A stretch of 64,000 nucleotides of DNA from CAYZTY01 sp964444665. GTDB taxonomy: Bacteria > Planctomycetota > Phycisphaerae > Sedimentisphaerales > CAYZTY01. The stretch is taken from the NCBI GenBank assembly GCA_964444665.1, contig CAYUIE010000005.1, positions 62,001-126,000 of the forward strand. The letters run 5' to 3'. The notes under the pieces were generated by a model. The model was given only the letters and a program-made list of their open reading frames with translations, had not been told where the DNA came from and did no database searches. The translations under genes and the position numbers were made by a program. Positions 8,312 through 17,484 of the stretch are shown here, in pieces (positions within the stretch are counted from its first letter, which is position 1; the number at the start of each line of letters is the position of its first letter).

Positions 8312-9598
8312 CTATCCGAACATAAATCCGCCATACTTTGCAGCCCGGCCCAGCTCCTCGTGAATCCGCAGCAGTTGATTGTATTTGCAGATTCTGTCAG
8401 TCCTGCAGGCGGAACCCGTCTTAATTTGCCCGACGCCCGTTGCTACCGCCAGGTCCGCTATTGTTGTATCTTCCGTCTCGCCGCTGCGGTGGCTGATGAC
8501 GGCCCGGTAACCATTTTGCCGGGCAAGAGCAATCGCTTCCAGAGTCTCACTCAGCGTGCCTATCTGATTGAGCTTGATTAATATCGAATTCGCACAGCCG
8601 AGCTTTATCCCCTTTGCTAACCGCTCGGTATTTGTAACAAATAAATCGTCACCGACCAGCTGAATATCGTTGCCCATCTTTTTGGTCATTTTTGCCCAGC
8701 CATCCCAATCGTCCTCGGCCAGCCCGTCTTCGATGCTGACTATAGGATATTTGCCAACCCACTTTGCCCAGTGCTCCACCATCGAATCCGAGGTAACCTT
8801 TTTATTGGGGTTCGACTTGAAAAATTTGTAACTCTTTGTGCTTTTGACCCACATTTCGCTTGCCGCAGGGTCCAGTGCGATAGCAATTTGCCTGCCTGCC
8901 TTATACCCGGCCAGCTTGATGGCTTCCAATATCACATCCAACGCCTCTTCATTACTTTTCAGTGACGGCGCAAAGCCCCCTTCGTCGCCGACCGCCGTAT
9001 TATAGCCTTTTTTGCTAAGCACTTTTTTTAGGGTATGGAAGATTTCGGCACCCATTCGCAGGGCTTCGGGAAAATTTTTAGCGCCGATGGGCATAACCAT
9101 AAATTCCTGGAAATCTATGTTGTTGTCTGCGTGTTTGCCGCCGTTAAGGATATTCATCATCGGCACGGGCAGTATGTTCGCATCGCACCCTCCCAAATAA
9201 CGATAAAGCGGCAGGCCGGCCGAGTCCGCGGCCGCTTTCGCCGCTGCTATTGAGACGCCTAGTATCGCATTAGCACCCAGCTTGCCCTTATTCGGCGTTG
9301 CATCCAGCTCGATGAGTATTCTATCAATTTCTTCCTGAGCTGCCGCGTCCATTCCAACAATCTCCGGGGTAATAATTTCATTGACATTTTTTACCGCCCT
9401 CGCCACGCCTTTGCCCATATATCGTTTGGCTTTGGTATCCCGCAGCTCCACCGCTTCGTAAGCGCCGGTGCTGGCGCCGGATGGCACCGCCGCCCGGCCA
9501 AACGAGCCATCATCCAGCAACACATCCACTTCAACCGTGGGGTTACCTCGCGAATCGAGAATTTCTCTCGCTCTTACATCTATGATTGTCGTAAACAT
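8312..9598 (-). CDS. eno: Enolase (phosphopyruvate hydratase)
   Basis: Enolase interconverts 2-phosphoglycerate and phosphoenolpyruvate in glycolysis and gluconeogenesis. All core motifs are present: ARGNPTVEVD-like N-terminus (DSRGNPTVEVDVLL), GGKHADNNIDFQEFMV, VGDEGGFAPSL, SIEDGLAEDDWDGW, QLVGDDLFVTN, LIKLNQIGTLSETLEA and SHRSGETEDTTIADL. These include the catalytic Lys and metal-binding Asp/Glu residues. The length is typical. An in-frame GTG lies nine bases upstream, but the ATG at 9598 is preferred because GGAAGGTGG sits at normal spacing before it. Confidence 0.97.
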   Translation of the reverse strand: MFTTIIDVRAREILDSRGNPTVEVDVLLDDGSFGRAAVPSGASTGAYEAVELRDTKAKRYMGKGVARAVKNVNEIITPEIVGMDAAAQEEIDRILIELDATPNKGKLGANAILGVSIAAAKAAADSAGLPLYRYLGGCDANILPVPMMNILNGGKHADNNIDFQEFMVMPIGAKNFPEALRMGAEIFHTLKKVLSKKGYNTAVGDEGGFAPSLKSNEEALDVILEAIKLAGYKAGRQIAIALDPAASEMWVKSTKSYKFFKSNPNKKVTSDSMVEHWAKWVGKYPIVSIEDGLAEDDWDGWAKMTKKMGNDIQLVGDDLFVTNTERLAKGIKLGCANSILIKLNQIGTLSETLEAIALARQNGYRAVISHRSGETEDTTIADLAVATGVGQIKTGSACRTDRICKYNQLLRIHEELGRAAKYGGFMFG

Positions 9599-9739
9599 TC
9601 TTACCACCTTCCATTGTTCTTAAGCTTTACAAACATTAAGCCAACATTGAAAGGAAAAGATTAACTCCTTTGGCCAGGCTCGTCAAGCGCAAAGATATCC
9701 GGCTGTAAATAAACAGACAACAGGCAGGTAAAAGCTGCT

Positions 9740-9973
9740 CTAAAAAAGTGGGTAAATAAATGGCGCTATTGCCGTGCCTCCCAGGAGCACCAAAGCACCC
9801 AGCAGGAGTAATACAATAAGTATCGGCAGCAACCACCACTTCTTGTTATATTTGAGAAATAGCCAGAATTCGGAAAGCAGCGAGCTTCGCTTTTCTTTTG
9901 CAAGCTCGTCAAAGCCGCTCGATTCGGGATTCTCGGTCCGCGATTCTTGGTTCTCGGTTGACTCCTCTGACAT
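9740..9973 (-). CDS. DUF5989 small membrane protein
   Basis: The 77-residue protein has a disordered acidic N-terminus (residues 1-35) and the DUF5989 signature EFWLFLKYNKKWWLLPILIV followed by one transmembrane helix and APFIYPLF. DUF5989 proteins recur next to SxtJ-type proteins and NodU/TobZ carbamoyltransferases, exactly as here. No biochemical role is known. It is 16 bases downstream of the SxtJ-like gene, which supports cotranscription. The N-terminal extension is longer than in most members I recall. Confidence 0.85.
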   Translation of the reverse strand: MSEESTENQESRTENPESSGFDELAKEKRSSLLSEFWLFLKYNKKWWLLPILIVLLLLGALVLLGGTAIAPFIYPLF

Positions 9974-9989
9974 TAAACCATCCTATCTC

Positions 9990-10409
9990 TTAGAATTGGT
10001 GAAAATAGCGCTCGAGCTTTTTACTCGGGCGATGGGCGACCCAGTAACTGTCCGCGTCCGGATCGAATTTCCGCTTCATACTGTCACGCCCAATCAGACG
10101 AAAAACCAGGCCGACGGGCGTAATAACCAGAAAATAAAACACAGCCAGCACAATAAAGCTAATCGCCAAACCTATCGGCAGTGTTACCGCCGTAAGTGCG
10201 ATATAAATCAGCCTTGTTATTCCAAGACATACCAAACTGCTTAGAAAAATAAGAAGGCCGGCAGCAATAATAACAAAAACCCACTGAATTGCAAGCCCCT
10301 TGATAAAGTAAAGCAGCCCGGCAATAAGGCAAGACGCGATTAAGGCAATCTTGCCAAAATTTCGCAAGTCCTTCGGCTCAGGTTTCCAGTTTACTTCAAT
10401 TAACGACAT
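9990..10409 (-). CDS. SxtJ-family membrane protein
   Basis: The 139-residue protein has four predicted membrane segments (about 20-38, 40-58, 68-85 and 88-110). It ends in a polar tail with the family motif SYWVAHRPSKK. SxtJ was named from saxitoxin clusters, but homologues are widespread beside carbamoyltransferases and DUF5989, so that name does not imply toxin synthesis. It sits between those two genes with short spacing. Its molecular role is unknown; a membrane partner for the carbamoyltransferase is a reasonable inference. Confidence 0.82.
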   Translation of the reverse strand: MSLIEVNWKPEPKDLRNFGKIALIASCLIAGLLYFIKGLAIQWVFVIIAAGLLIFLSSLVCLGITRLIYIALTAVTLPIGLAISFIVLAVFYFLVITPVGLVFRLIGRDSMKRKFDPDADSYWVAHRPSKKLERYFHQF

Positions 10410-10436
10410 CAGTATATTTCCCTATTCCTATCAAGC

Positions 10437-12272
10437 TCAATCCAGCTCGAACTGTGCCTTATATTCGTCTATATCATACGATTTTGCCTGCGGCTGCTCT
10501 TTTTTATAAAGCACCTGGTTTTCAAGGACCAAAACATCCATATCTGTTGCCATAAAGCAACGATAGGCGTGCTCGGGCGAGCAGACAATCGGTTCGCCGC
10601 GAATATTAAAACTTGTGTTGATAATTACCGGGCAGCCGCTTTTGTCCTTGAATCGGGTCATAAGACGGTGCAATTTCGGATTGCGCTGCCGGTCCACAGT
10701 CTGAACGCGCGCAGAGTAATCCACATGAGTGATGGCCGGTATGGAGCTACGTTTGACCTTTAGCTTATCCAGCCCTTTCAGCGAGCCGATATTCTCATCA
10801 GTCGGCAGCCGCTTTTCTTGTCGAACGGGGGCGACTAACAGCATATAAGGACTGTCATGGTCCGTATCCATATCGAAGTATTCCTGCAGGTCCTCTCTGA
10901 GCACACACGGCGCAAACGGCCGGAAGGACTCGCGAAATTTAATCTTGAGGTTCATTATCGACTGCATATGTTCGCTGCGGGCGTCCCCGATAATGCTGCG
11001 GTTGCCCAGCGCTCGCGGACCAAATTCCATCCGCCCCTGAAACCAGCCTACCACTTTTTCCTGACTAATAAGCTCCGCCACTTTATCAATTAATTGCTCT
11101 TCTTCCTCGTAAGCGTGATACTTTGCACCAATCGAATCCAAAATTTCCCGGATTTGTTCGTTGCTGTAAGCAGGTCCCAGTAAAGAGGCCTGCTGCTTAT
11201 CGGCGCCGTCAACCTTGCGCTCATTTCCCAATAGTTGATACCATACGAATAAAGCAGCGCCCAGCGCCCCTCCGGCATCGCCGGAAGCCGGCTGAATCCA
11301 TATACTCTCGTATGGCCCTTCCCGCAGGATGCGGCCGTTGCCTACACAATTAAGTGCGACGCCGCCGGCAAGAACCAGTTTTTTCATTCCTGTCTGACGA
11401 TATATATGATTGGCCGCCAGCATCATAACCTCCTCCGTAACAGCCTGAACCGAAGCTGCCATATCCATTTCCCGCTGCGTGATGGGACACTCGGGCCTGC
11501 GAGGCGGACCGCCGAACAGCTTTTCGAACTTCACTCCCGTCATAAAAAAACTATGGCAGTACGGAAAGTACTCCAAATTCAAACGCAGCGAGCCGTCCTG
11601 TTTAAGGTCAATCAGCTTTTCCCTTATAAGCTCATAATATTTGGGCTCACCATACGGGGCCAGGCCCATCAGCTTGTATTCGCCCGAGTTTACACGGAAG
11701 CCCGTGAAATATGTAAACGCCGAATAAAGCAACCCCAATGAATGAGGGAAATGTAGCTCATTTGTAAGTTCGATTTTGTTGCCCCGGCCGATGCCATAAC
11801 TCGCAGTGGCCCATTCCCCAACCGCGTCAAATGTCAAAATGGCTGCCTCTTCGAAAGGCGAAGGGAAAAAAGCGCTGGCCGCGTGCGATTCATGGTGCTC
11901 GGTGAATACATATCGACCTTTGTATTTGTTGTTCAAGGCATTGTCCATTTCCCGGGGCAGATGTAGCTTCTGTCGCAGCCACAAGGGTATGCTCATTAAA
12001 AATTGCCTGAAACCCCGAGGGCTAAAGGCAATATAAGTTTCAAGCAAGCGTTCGAATTTCAGAAGTGGTTTTTCGTAAAACACAACGTAATCGAGCTGGT
12101 CGGGTGTGATTTGCCCCTCTTGCAGGCAATAGTCAACAGCACTGGACGGGAAACGACTATCATGCTTCTTGCGCGTAAATCGTTCCTCCTGGGCCGCTGC
12201 GATAATCCGGCCGTCACGCACTAAGGCAGCAGCGCTATCATGATAAAAAGCCGAAATCCCCAGTATATTCAT
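10437..12272 (-). CDS. Carbamoyltransferase (NodU/CmcH/TobZ family)
   Basis: These enzymes make carbamoyl-AMP from carbamoyl phosphate and ATP, then transfer the carbamoyl group to a hydroxyl of a sugar or natural product. The Kae1-like N-terminal domain begins ILGISAFYHDSAAALV and contains EHHESHAASAFFPSPF with the metal-binding His pair. GGVALNCVGNGRI follows near the end of that domain. The YrdC-like C-terminal domain includes GWFQGRMEFGPRALGNRSI and NTSFNIRGEPIV. The length is typical. A TTG 18 bases upstream is in frame, but the ATG at 12272 matches family N-termini. The substrate is unknown; the adjacent SGNH/TPR protein suggests a surface glycan or lipid. Confidence 0.92.
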   Translation of the reverse strand: MNILGISAFYHDSAAALVRDGRIIAAAQEERFTRKKHDSRFPSSAVDYCLQEGQITPDQLDYVVFYEKPLLKFERLLETYIAFSPRGFRQFLMSIPLWLRQKLHLPREMDNALNNKYKGRYVFTEHHESHAASAFFPSPFEEAAILTFDAVGEWATASYGIGRGNKIELTNELHFPHSLGLLYSAFTYFTGFRVNSGEYKLMGLAPYGEPKYYELIREKLIDLKQDGSLRLNLEYFPYCHSFFMTGVKFEKLFGGPPRRPECPITQREMDMAASVQAVTEEVMMLAANHIYRQTGMKKLVLAGGVALNCVGNGRILREGPYESIWIQPASGDAGGALGAALFVWYQLLGNERKVDGADKQQASLLGPAYSNEQIREILDSIGAKYHAYEEEEQLIDKVAELISQEKVVGWFQGRMEFGPRALGNRSIIGDARSEHMQSIMNLKIKFRESFRPFAPCVLREDLQEYFDMDTDHDSPYMLLVAPVRQEKRLPTDENIGSLKGLDKLKVKRSSIPAITHVDYSARVQTVDRQRNPKLHRLMTRFKDKSGCPVIINTSFNIRGEPIVCSPEHAYRCFMATDMDVLVLENQVLYKKEQPQAKSYDIDEYKAQFELD

Positions 12273-12419
12273 AATCTTATATCCCGACAAAAAAGAGCCC
12301 GGGCTGACTTAAACTCCCCTCCAGACCAAGACCACCGCATATTTTAATTTTCTCGGCCAGAGAGCCATACAACTTTATATCAAAAAGCTATGCTGTTTTT
12401 ATTCTATACAAAGCCGGGT

Positions 12420-14591
12420 CTATTCCAGTTCGTTTTTTCTTTCCAATGCCGACAGTGCCCTTCTCGCCAGGATATGATCCGGTTGAGCACTCAAGGTCGC
12501 ACGAAATTCCCTCATCGCTTCTATGGTTTTATCCTGGCTCTTGAGAAAAATACCAAGTCTGCAATGTAAGTCCGCATTTTTCGGGAATATTTCTATACCA
12601 TCACGCAAAACCTCGATAGCCTTGTCGTCCCGCTCGATATTATGAAACGCAGTTGCTAGCCGGCTATACGCATCGGCGGAAAACTCAGGGTCGACCTTCA
12701 ACGCTTTCAGATAATACATAATAGCAAATCGTAACTGCTCCTTCTTTTCGAGGCCCAGCGCAAGATTGTAATATGTCCATGCCTCCAGGGGTTTCATTTC
12801 CAGGGCCCGCTGTGCCATCCTGAGTCCTTCGTCGATGTTGTCCTGTTTATAGAAGAGTACGCTTAACTCGTTATATACATAACAGTGCGGCAGATCTCGA
12901 AGCACCATCTTTAACTGCGATACGGCTTCCTCTTTTGCACCAAAGGCTTCGTGCAAGAAATGTCCATAATTTCTGCGCAGCTGCCAGTCTGATGGATACC
13001 ATTCAAGCGCCTTTTTGTACTGGTTGACGCTTTCCTGCAGGCCCTGCGGCTGCGTATAATACATCAAAGCCTCAATCTGCTCCTGCATCTCTGTGACCTG
13101 CTTGTCGTGATAAGCCTGATTTATAAACGGAGGATTTTTATCAAATCCCTTAAATACCTCCCGGGCGACTTCCAGATGGTTCCAGCCCGTAAAAGCCAGG
13201 CGTGCCACACAATCTTCCTCACTCAGCATTGTATCACCAGAGACTCTTTTGGCTCCCTTTTGCTCCAGAATGGTTTTTTCAACCTGGTCAAACATCGTAC
13301 GGGCCAAAAGATAATTTCCCTTAAAATTGAAATGAACATGCTCATGAAATAATTCTTTGCCGGGCGCTCTATACGGACTGGCCTCCCGGCAGGCTTTAAC
13401 TATATCTGTGAAGTAAACTTCTTTCCCCGCCTCTGTCGCAACACGGCGAATGATTTCATTGATTTGTTCCTCGGCCCGAAAACGCAGTGTATCCAGATTG
13501 CGCGCCCTCATATAACTATCCACGGACTCCTTGTACCTGCCCATCGCCCAATAACAGCGACCTATTCTAAAATGGGACTCAGCAAACTGCTCATCAATCC
13601 CCACTGTCAACAAAAAGTAAGTCAGCGCCTCGGCATACCTGCCCTCTGATTCAAGCTGAAGGGCCTGGTTATATATCTTGTTCCACATTGCTTCGTCGGC
13701 CTTCGTAAGCTCCGGATTGTGCAGAGAGGCAAAAGGAGGACAATCCTTCAAGTTGGTTGCGACATTGCACACTATTACCCTGGCCCCTGCTTCACGGCCG
13801 AGATTACAAATTTCCATCAAGTTACTTTCGAAATGCTTATAGACATACTGAAGCCCCGGTGAGTCGAAACGCACCTGCTTCTCAAGGAACATTTGCAGCC
13901 CTCTCCATTCGACAGGACGCCGGCCCAGGGCTACAGCAGGTAAACTCAACAGCTCCTCAAGCAGCTGACCGAGCCTGGTTGATTTGATTGCAATGCTCGT
14001 CCTGATGGATAATAGGCTCGGTGAGAGAGGGGCAAAAACCGTGCCCACACCGTATGGGCCGGTAACCTCATTATTGCCGAGGTATACAATAAACAGGTCC
14101 GGCTCATAGCGGGCACAGTCCTTGGCGATTTCCAGAACACCGTGCGAATTCATCGCCGGCATACCAATATTTACTACCTCAAACTCCAAATCTTGGTATT
14201 CGGTATCCAACAGCACTTTTAAAATCCGACTGAAACTATACGAAGGCTCAGGTGTACCCATTGCAGCGGAACCCCCAAGAACAAATATACGGTACGTTTG
14301 CGGGGATTTGTCGGCCGGGAAGACAAACGCACGTATCTCGCGGGCTATCCGTTTTGGAAAAAAACGCCAGCCGAACTTTAGGTTGTTTATACAAATCTGA
14401 CGGCCGTCAAATTCTCGCTTAATTATGGCCGAAGTCGGATAACCAAATCCCACTATACGCAAGGATAATTCCACTAAAATAAGCAAGATAAGCGGAATAA
14501 GAACAACAGCCATAATCCGGAATAACCAAAGGCGCAATCCAGTAACATGCCCCCGTGCCGGCACTTTTCCGTTTACTCTGCTGGGATTCAT
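12420..14591 (-). CDS. Membrane-anchored SGNH/GDSL hydrolase with TPR repeats
   Basis: The 723-residue protein has one N-terminal transmembrane helix (about residues 21-45) and a periplasmic SGNH-type domain. Its nucleophile motif is LGGSAAMG (Ser near residue 108), the Asn block is YLGNNEVTG, and the catalytic His block is HEHVHFNFKGNYLLA near residue 420. TPR units are inserted within the hydrolase region (about 295-370) and dominate the C-terminus (about 500-715). SGNH enzymes deacylate or acetylate glycans and lipids. The location directly upstream of the carbamoyltransferase set suggests modification of the same substrate. AAAGGGG precedes the ATG. The inserted TPR block is unusual for a simple esterase. 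Confidence 0.85.
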   Translation of the reverse strand: MNPSRVNGKVPARGHVTGLRLWLFRIMAVVLIPLILLILVELSLRIVGFGYPTSAIIKREFDGRQICINNLKFGWRFFPKRIAREIRAFVFPADKSPQTYRIFVLGGSAAMGTPEPSYSFSRILKVLLDTEYQDLEFEVVNIGMPAMNSHGVLEIAKDCARYEPDLFIVYLGNNEVTGPYGVGTVFAPLSPSLLSIRTSIAIKSTRLGQLLEELLSLPAVALGRRPVEWRGLQMFLEKQVRFDSPGLQYVYKHFESNLMEICNLGREAGARVIVCNVATNLKDCPPFASLHNPELTKADEAMWNKIYNQALQLESEGRYAEALTYFLLTVGIDEQFAESHFRIGRCYWAMGRYKESVDSYMRARNLDTLRFRAEEQINEIIRRVATEAGKEVYFTDIVKACREASPYRAPGKELFHEHVHFNFKGNYLLARTMFDQVEKTILEQKGAKRVSGDTMLSEEDCVARLAFTGWNHLEVAREVFKGFDKNPPFINQAYHDKQVTEMQEQIEALMYYTQPQGLQESVNQYKKALEWYPSDWQLRRNYGHFLHEAFGAKEEAVSQLKMVLRDLPHCYVYNELSVLFYKQDNIDEGLRMAQRALEMKPLEAWTYYNLALGLEKKEQLRFAIMYYLKALKVDPEFSADAYSRLATAFHNIERDDKAIEVLRDGIEIFPKNADLHCRLGIFLKSQDKTIEAMREFRATLSAQPDHILARRALSALERKNELE

Positions 14592-14827
14592 CTGGCCCCT
14601 TTACACACGACAATTCGGACAAATTATAGCGACGGATAAATAAAGACGGTGCCACCTCCGCCAGGCACTATGGGGACACGCAATATATGCAACTCTCACA
14701 TCCTGATACGTTCGATAGGCAGTCAATCCCTGCATTATACACGCCTTAGAGCTTCCAAGCAAATAGTATCTCCCTTCTCAGAGATTCCATTAGGGTACGA
14801 CCGGCTTTTCAGCCAAGGCAAGAAGAG

Positions 14828-15751
14828 CTAATTGAAAAGCGCTTCTACGAAGGTCTCGGGGTCGAATTCGGCAATATCCTGTGGTTTCTCGCCGAGACCG
14901 ACGAATTTTACGGGTATATCGAGCTGGTCTTTTATTGCGATTACTATTCCGCCGCGGGCGGTGCCGTCGAGTTTGGCCAGGAATATGCCGGTTACGTTTA
15001 TCGCTTCCGTAAACATTTTGGCCTGCACAATCGCGTTTTGGCCGGTAGTAGCGTCGAGCACCAGCAGTACCTCGTGCGGCGCATCGGGGATTTTTCGGGC
15101 GGCCACATCACGAATCTTCGTTAGCTGCTTCATCAGGTTCTGCTGAGTGTGCAGTCTACCGGCGGTATCGAGAATCACAAAGTCGGCATTCCTGGCAACG
15201 GCGGCTCCGCAGGCGTCAAAGGCGACCGCGGCGGGGTCGGAGCCGGATTTGTGTTTGATGATCTCGGCGCCAATTCGCTCGGCCCAGATGCTTAGCTGTT
15301 CGACCGCGGCGGCACGGAACGTATCGCAGGCGGCAACGATAACTTTTTCCTTGTTTTTACATAACGTGTAAGCCAGCTTGGCGATGCTCGTGGTCTTGCC
15401 GCAACCGTTGATGCCCGCAACCAGAACGACTGTGGGCCCGGAAGGGGCCAGGTGCATTTGCCGGTCACGATGGGGCCAGTAATTTTTTATATGCTCTTTC
15501 AAAAAAGGAATAATATCATCAGTATTTTTAATGGCCCGGCTGCGATATGCATCTCGAAGGTCGGTTATGAGTTTATCGGTTGTCTCCACGCCAATATCGT
15601 CACTTATCAGCGTCTCTTCCAGCTCATCAAGCAGCTCTTCGTCGATATTCCTGCCCAACGCAAGCACAGAAGAAAACGAGGCACCTATTTTTTCGCGGCT
15701 TTTGCCGAGGCGGTCCCTGAAATATTCCACAGTTTTGGTGAAAAATCCCAT
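14828..15751 (-). CDS. ftsY: Signal recognition particle receptor FtsY
   Basis: FtsY is the SRP receptor GTPase that delivers ribosome-nascent-chain complexes to the Sec translocon. The NG domain is complete: N-domain helices (DEELLDELEETLISDDIG), P-loop GINGCGKTTSIAKLA, DTFRAAAVEQL, DTAGRLHTQ, the specificity motif AKLDGTARGG and the closing GLGEKPQDIAEFDPE. There is no long acidic A domain, as in many non-enterobacterial FtsY proteins. The start at 15751 (MGFFTKTV) is chosen because GGAG lies five bases before it. A longer frame would add 19 unlikely residues. It is divergent from the DnaA paralogue. Confidence 0.96.
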   Translation of the reverse strand: MGFFTKTVEYFRDRLGKSREKIGASFSSVLALGRNIDEELLDELEETLISDDIGVETTDKLITDLRDAYRSRAIKNTDDIIPFLKEHIKNYWPHRDRQMHLAPSGPTVVLVAGINGCGKTTSIAKLAYTLCKNKEKVIVAACDTFRAAAVEQLSIWAERIGAEIIKHKSGSDPAAVAFDACGAAVARNADFVILDTAGRLHTQQNLMKQLTKIRDVAARKIPDAPHEVLLVLDATTGQNAIVQAKMFTEAINVTGIFLAKLDGTARGGIVIAIKDQLDIPVKFVGLGEKPQDIAEFDPETFVEALFN

Positions 15752-15891
15752 TTTTACTCCATTGTAAAAGTTAAAATACCCAGCCTTTGAAGTTTCGCAG
15801 ATATTCATGAAAAATTCAAGACAGATAAAATTTTATTGCAACGTTTTTGGCTATGCCGCGAAAATTTTTGCGGGGATAAGGAGATTTTCTT

Positions 15892-15920
15892 TTGACAAAG
15901 ACACCGATTCAAGTTAAATT
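15892..15920 (+). promoter_or_regulatory. Sigma70-like promoter of the DnaA paralogue
   Basis: TTGACA at 15892-15897 and TAAATT at 15915-15920 are separated by 17 bases. They lie in the 308-base divergent gap between ftsY and the DnaA paralogue, about 140 bases before the start codon. No other clear feature is seen in this gap, and no consensus DnaA box was found. Confidence 0.55.
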
Positions 15921-16059
15921 TCATTACTACTTGTTGAGGAAGGCGTTTCAATTCGCCCGGTTGGAGGGCATTTACCTAACCGAGACTCTTTTTTATAAGT
16001 ACAGGCGTTTTTTGAGAAGTTGCCATCCGTAGTGACTGAACTCTCGAAGGGAACCGGAG

Positions 16060-17370
16060 TTGGCAACACAAGATACGACAGATATTCTCACGGCCATACT
16101 GGCCCGCGCCAGGATGCTTGACCCGGCCAACACCCGTAAATGGTTTTCCGAATTAAAAGCCACTCGCTTTTCGGGAGGTCTGCTGCAAATAAGCTGCCCG
16201 GATGAAGCCAAGACTCGGTTCCTCAGGGATAACTGCAAGATGAGTTTTACCCGGGCCGCTCAACAGGTAACCGGCCATCTGGTCAGCGTAAACTTTCACA
16301 TCGATGACAAAAAGGAATCGCCGCAAATCCCCGGCCAGATAGAGGCGGGAGTTAGAATACATCCGGATTACACGTTCGAGAGTTTCGTTGTCGGGCCCGG
16401 TAACCGGCTTGCCCAGGCCAGTTGTGTAGCAGTCAGTCATTCTCCGGGTGACACTTATAATCCACTATTTTTATACGGCAACGTCGGGCTGGGCAAGACA
16501 CATCTTCTGCATGCCGTCTGCCAAGAGGCACAACAAGAATCGAAAATTCGGTCAATCCAGTTTCTAAGCTGCGAAGAGTATGTCAACAGGTTTATAAGCG
16601 CGATTGAACAGGCTCGCATCTCCGAATTTCAAAGCCAGTTTCGCACGGTGGATATGCTGGTAATCGACGATGTTCAGTTTCTACGCGACCATGAGCAAAG
16701 TCAGGAGGAGTTCTTTCATACGTTTAACGCTCTTTACAACAACCGCAAACAAATCATACTTAGTGCCGACAGCGCGCCCGGCCAGATTCCCTCGCTGGAG
16801 GACCGTCTAATCAGCAGATTCAAGTGGGGCCTGGTCGCGCGAATCGACCCGCCGAGCTATGAGACAAGGGTCGCCATTGTAAAGAAAAAAGCATACCTCA
16901 GGGGCCTGAGTATGCCGGAGGAGATAGCTGAATATATCGCACACAAGGTCCAGTCTAATATCAGGGAACTGGAAGGCGCTTTAACTTTAATTCACGCGGA
17001 GGCAATAGCTTCCAGCCAGGCAATTACACTTGAGTTGGCCCGGAAAGCGCTGGGTGACATGACCGCCCGAGCCGGCAGGCAGACAAGCATCACGGAAATT
17101 ATCGACGTTGTTACGCAATACTATGATGTCAGGCTTGCCGACCTGCAAAGTAAAAAAAGGCATCAGAGTATTGCGATGCCGAGACAGATTTGTATGTATC
17201 TGGCCCGGAGCATGACCCGGCACAGCCTTGAAGAGATAGGCGGCCACCTCGGGGGGCGGGACCATACCACCGTCCTGCACGCCTGCAATAAAATCGGCGA
17301 GCTCGAAAATACCGACTCACAGGTACGCTCGCAACTGACCGAACTTACCCGCCAAATACAAAAGGCATAA
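16060..17370 (+). CDS. DnaA paralogue (full-length replication initiator-like ATPase)
   Basis: The protein has the DnaA architecture. A domain I-like N-terminus (about 1-90) leads to a short linker and the AAA+ domain III (YNPLFLYGNVGLGKTHLLHA Walker A, VDMLVIDDVQFL Walker B, SRFKWGLVARIDPPSYETR sensor/Arg region). Domain IV follows with the helix-turn-helix signature GGRDHTTVLHACNKI. It starts with TTG at 16060, with AAGGGA seven bases upstream; no nearby in-frame ATG would keep domain I. A second, canonical dnaA begins at 63270 beside a probable origin, so this copy may be an accessory or regulatory initiator. It is about 436 residues, similar to ordinary DnaA. No origin-like repeats flank it. 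Confidence 0.88.
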   Translation: MATQDTTDILTAILARARMLDPANTRKWFSELKATRFSGGLLQISCPDEAKTRFLRDNCKMSFTRAAQQVTGHLVSVNFHIDDKKESPQIPGQIEAGVRIHPDYTFESFVVGPGNRLAQASCVAVSHSPGDTYNPLFLYGNVGLGKTHLLHAVCQEAQQESKIRSIQFLSCEEYVNRFISAIEQARISEFQSQFRTVDMLVIDDVQFLRDHEQSQEEFFHTFNALYNNRKQIILSADSAPGQIPSLEDRLISRFKWGLVARIDPPSYETRVAIVKKKAYLRGLSMPEEIAEYIAHKVQSNIRELEGALTLIHAEAIASSQAITLELARKALGDMTARAGRQTSITEIIDVVTQYYDVRLADLQSKKRHQSIAMPRQICMYLARSMTRHSLEEIGGHLGGRDHTTVLHACNKIGELENTDSQVRSQLTELTRQIQKA

Positions 17371-17484
17371 CCGCCACCGAACATCGGAATTCGAGCCTTA
17401 AAATAAACCTCGCATTTTCTAACAAAGAAAATATAATTCGCAGATCAACAGCAGGGCTTGCAACGTGGGCGGCGGCAGCTTTTC

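Noticed and set aside
9990..12272. Saxitoxin or aminoglycoside-type biosynthesis suggested by SxtJ and TobZ similarity
   Set aside because: No other biosynthetic genes are present, and these families are common in non-producers.
15752..16059. Replication origin beside the DnaA paralogue
   Set aside because: No DnaA-box-like repeats or unwinding element were found; only a promoter is visible.
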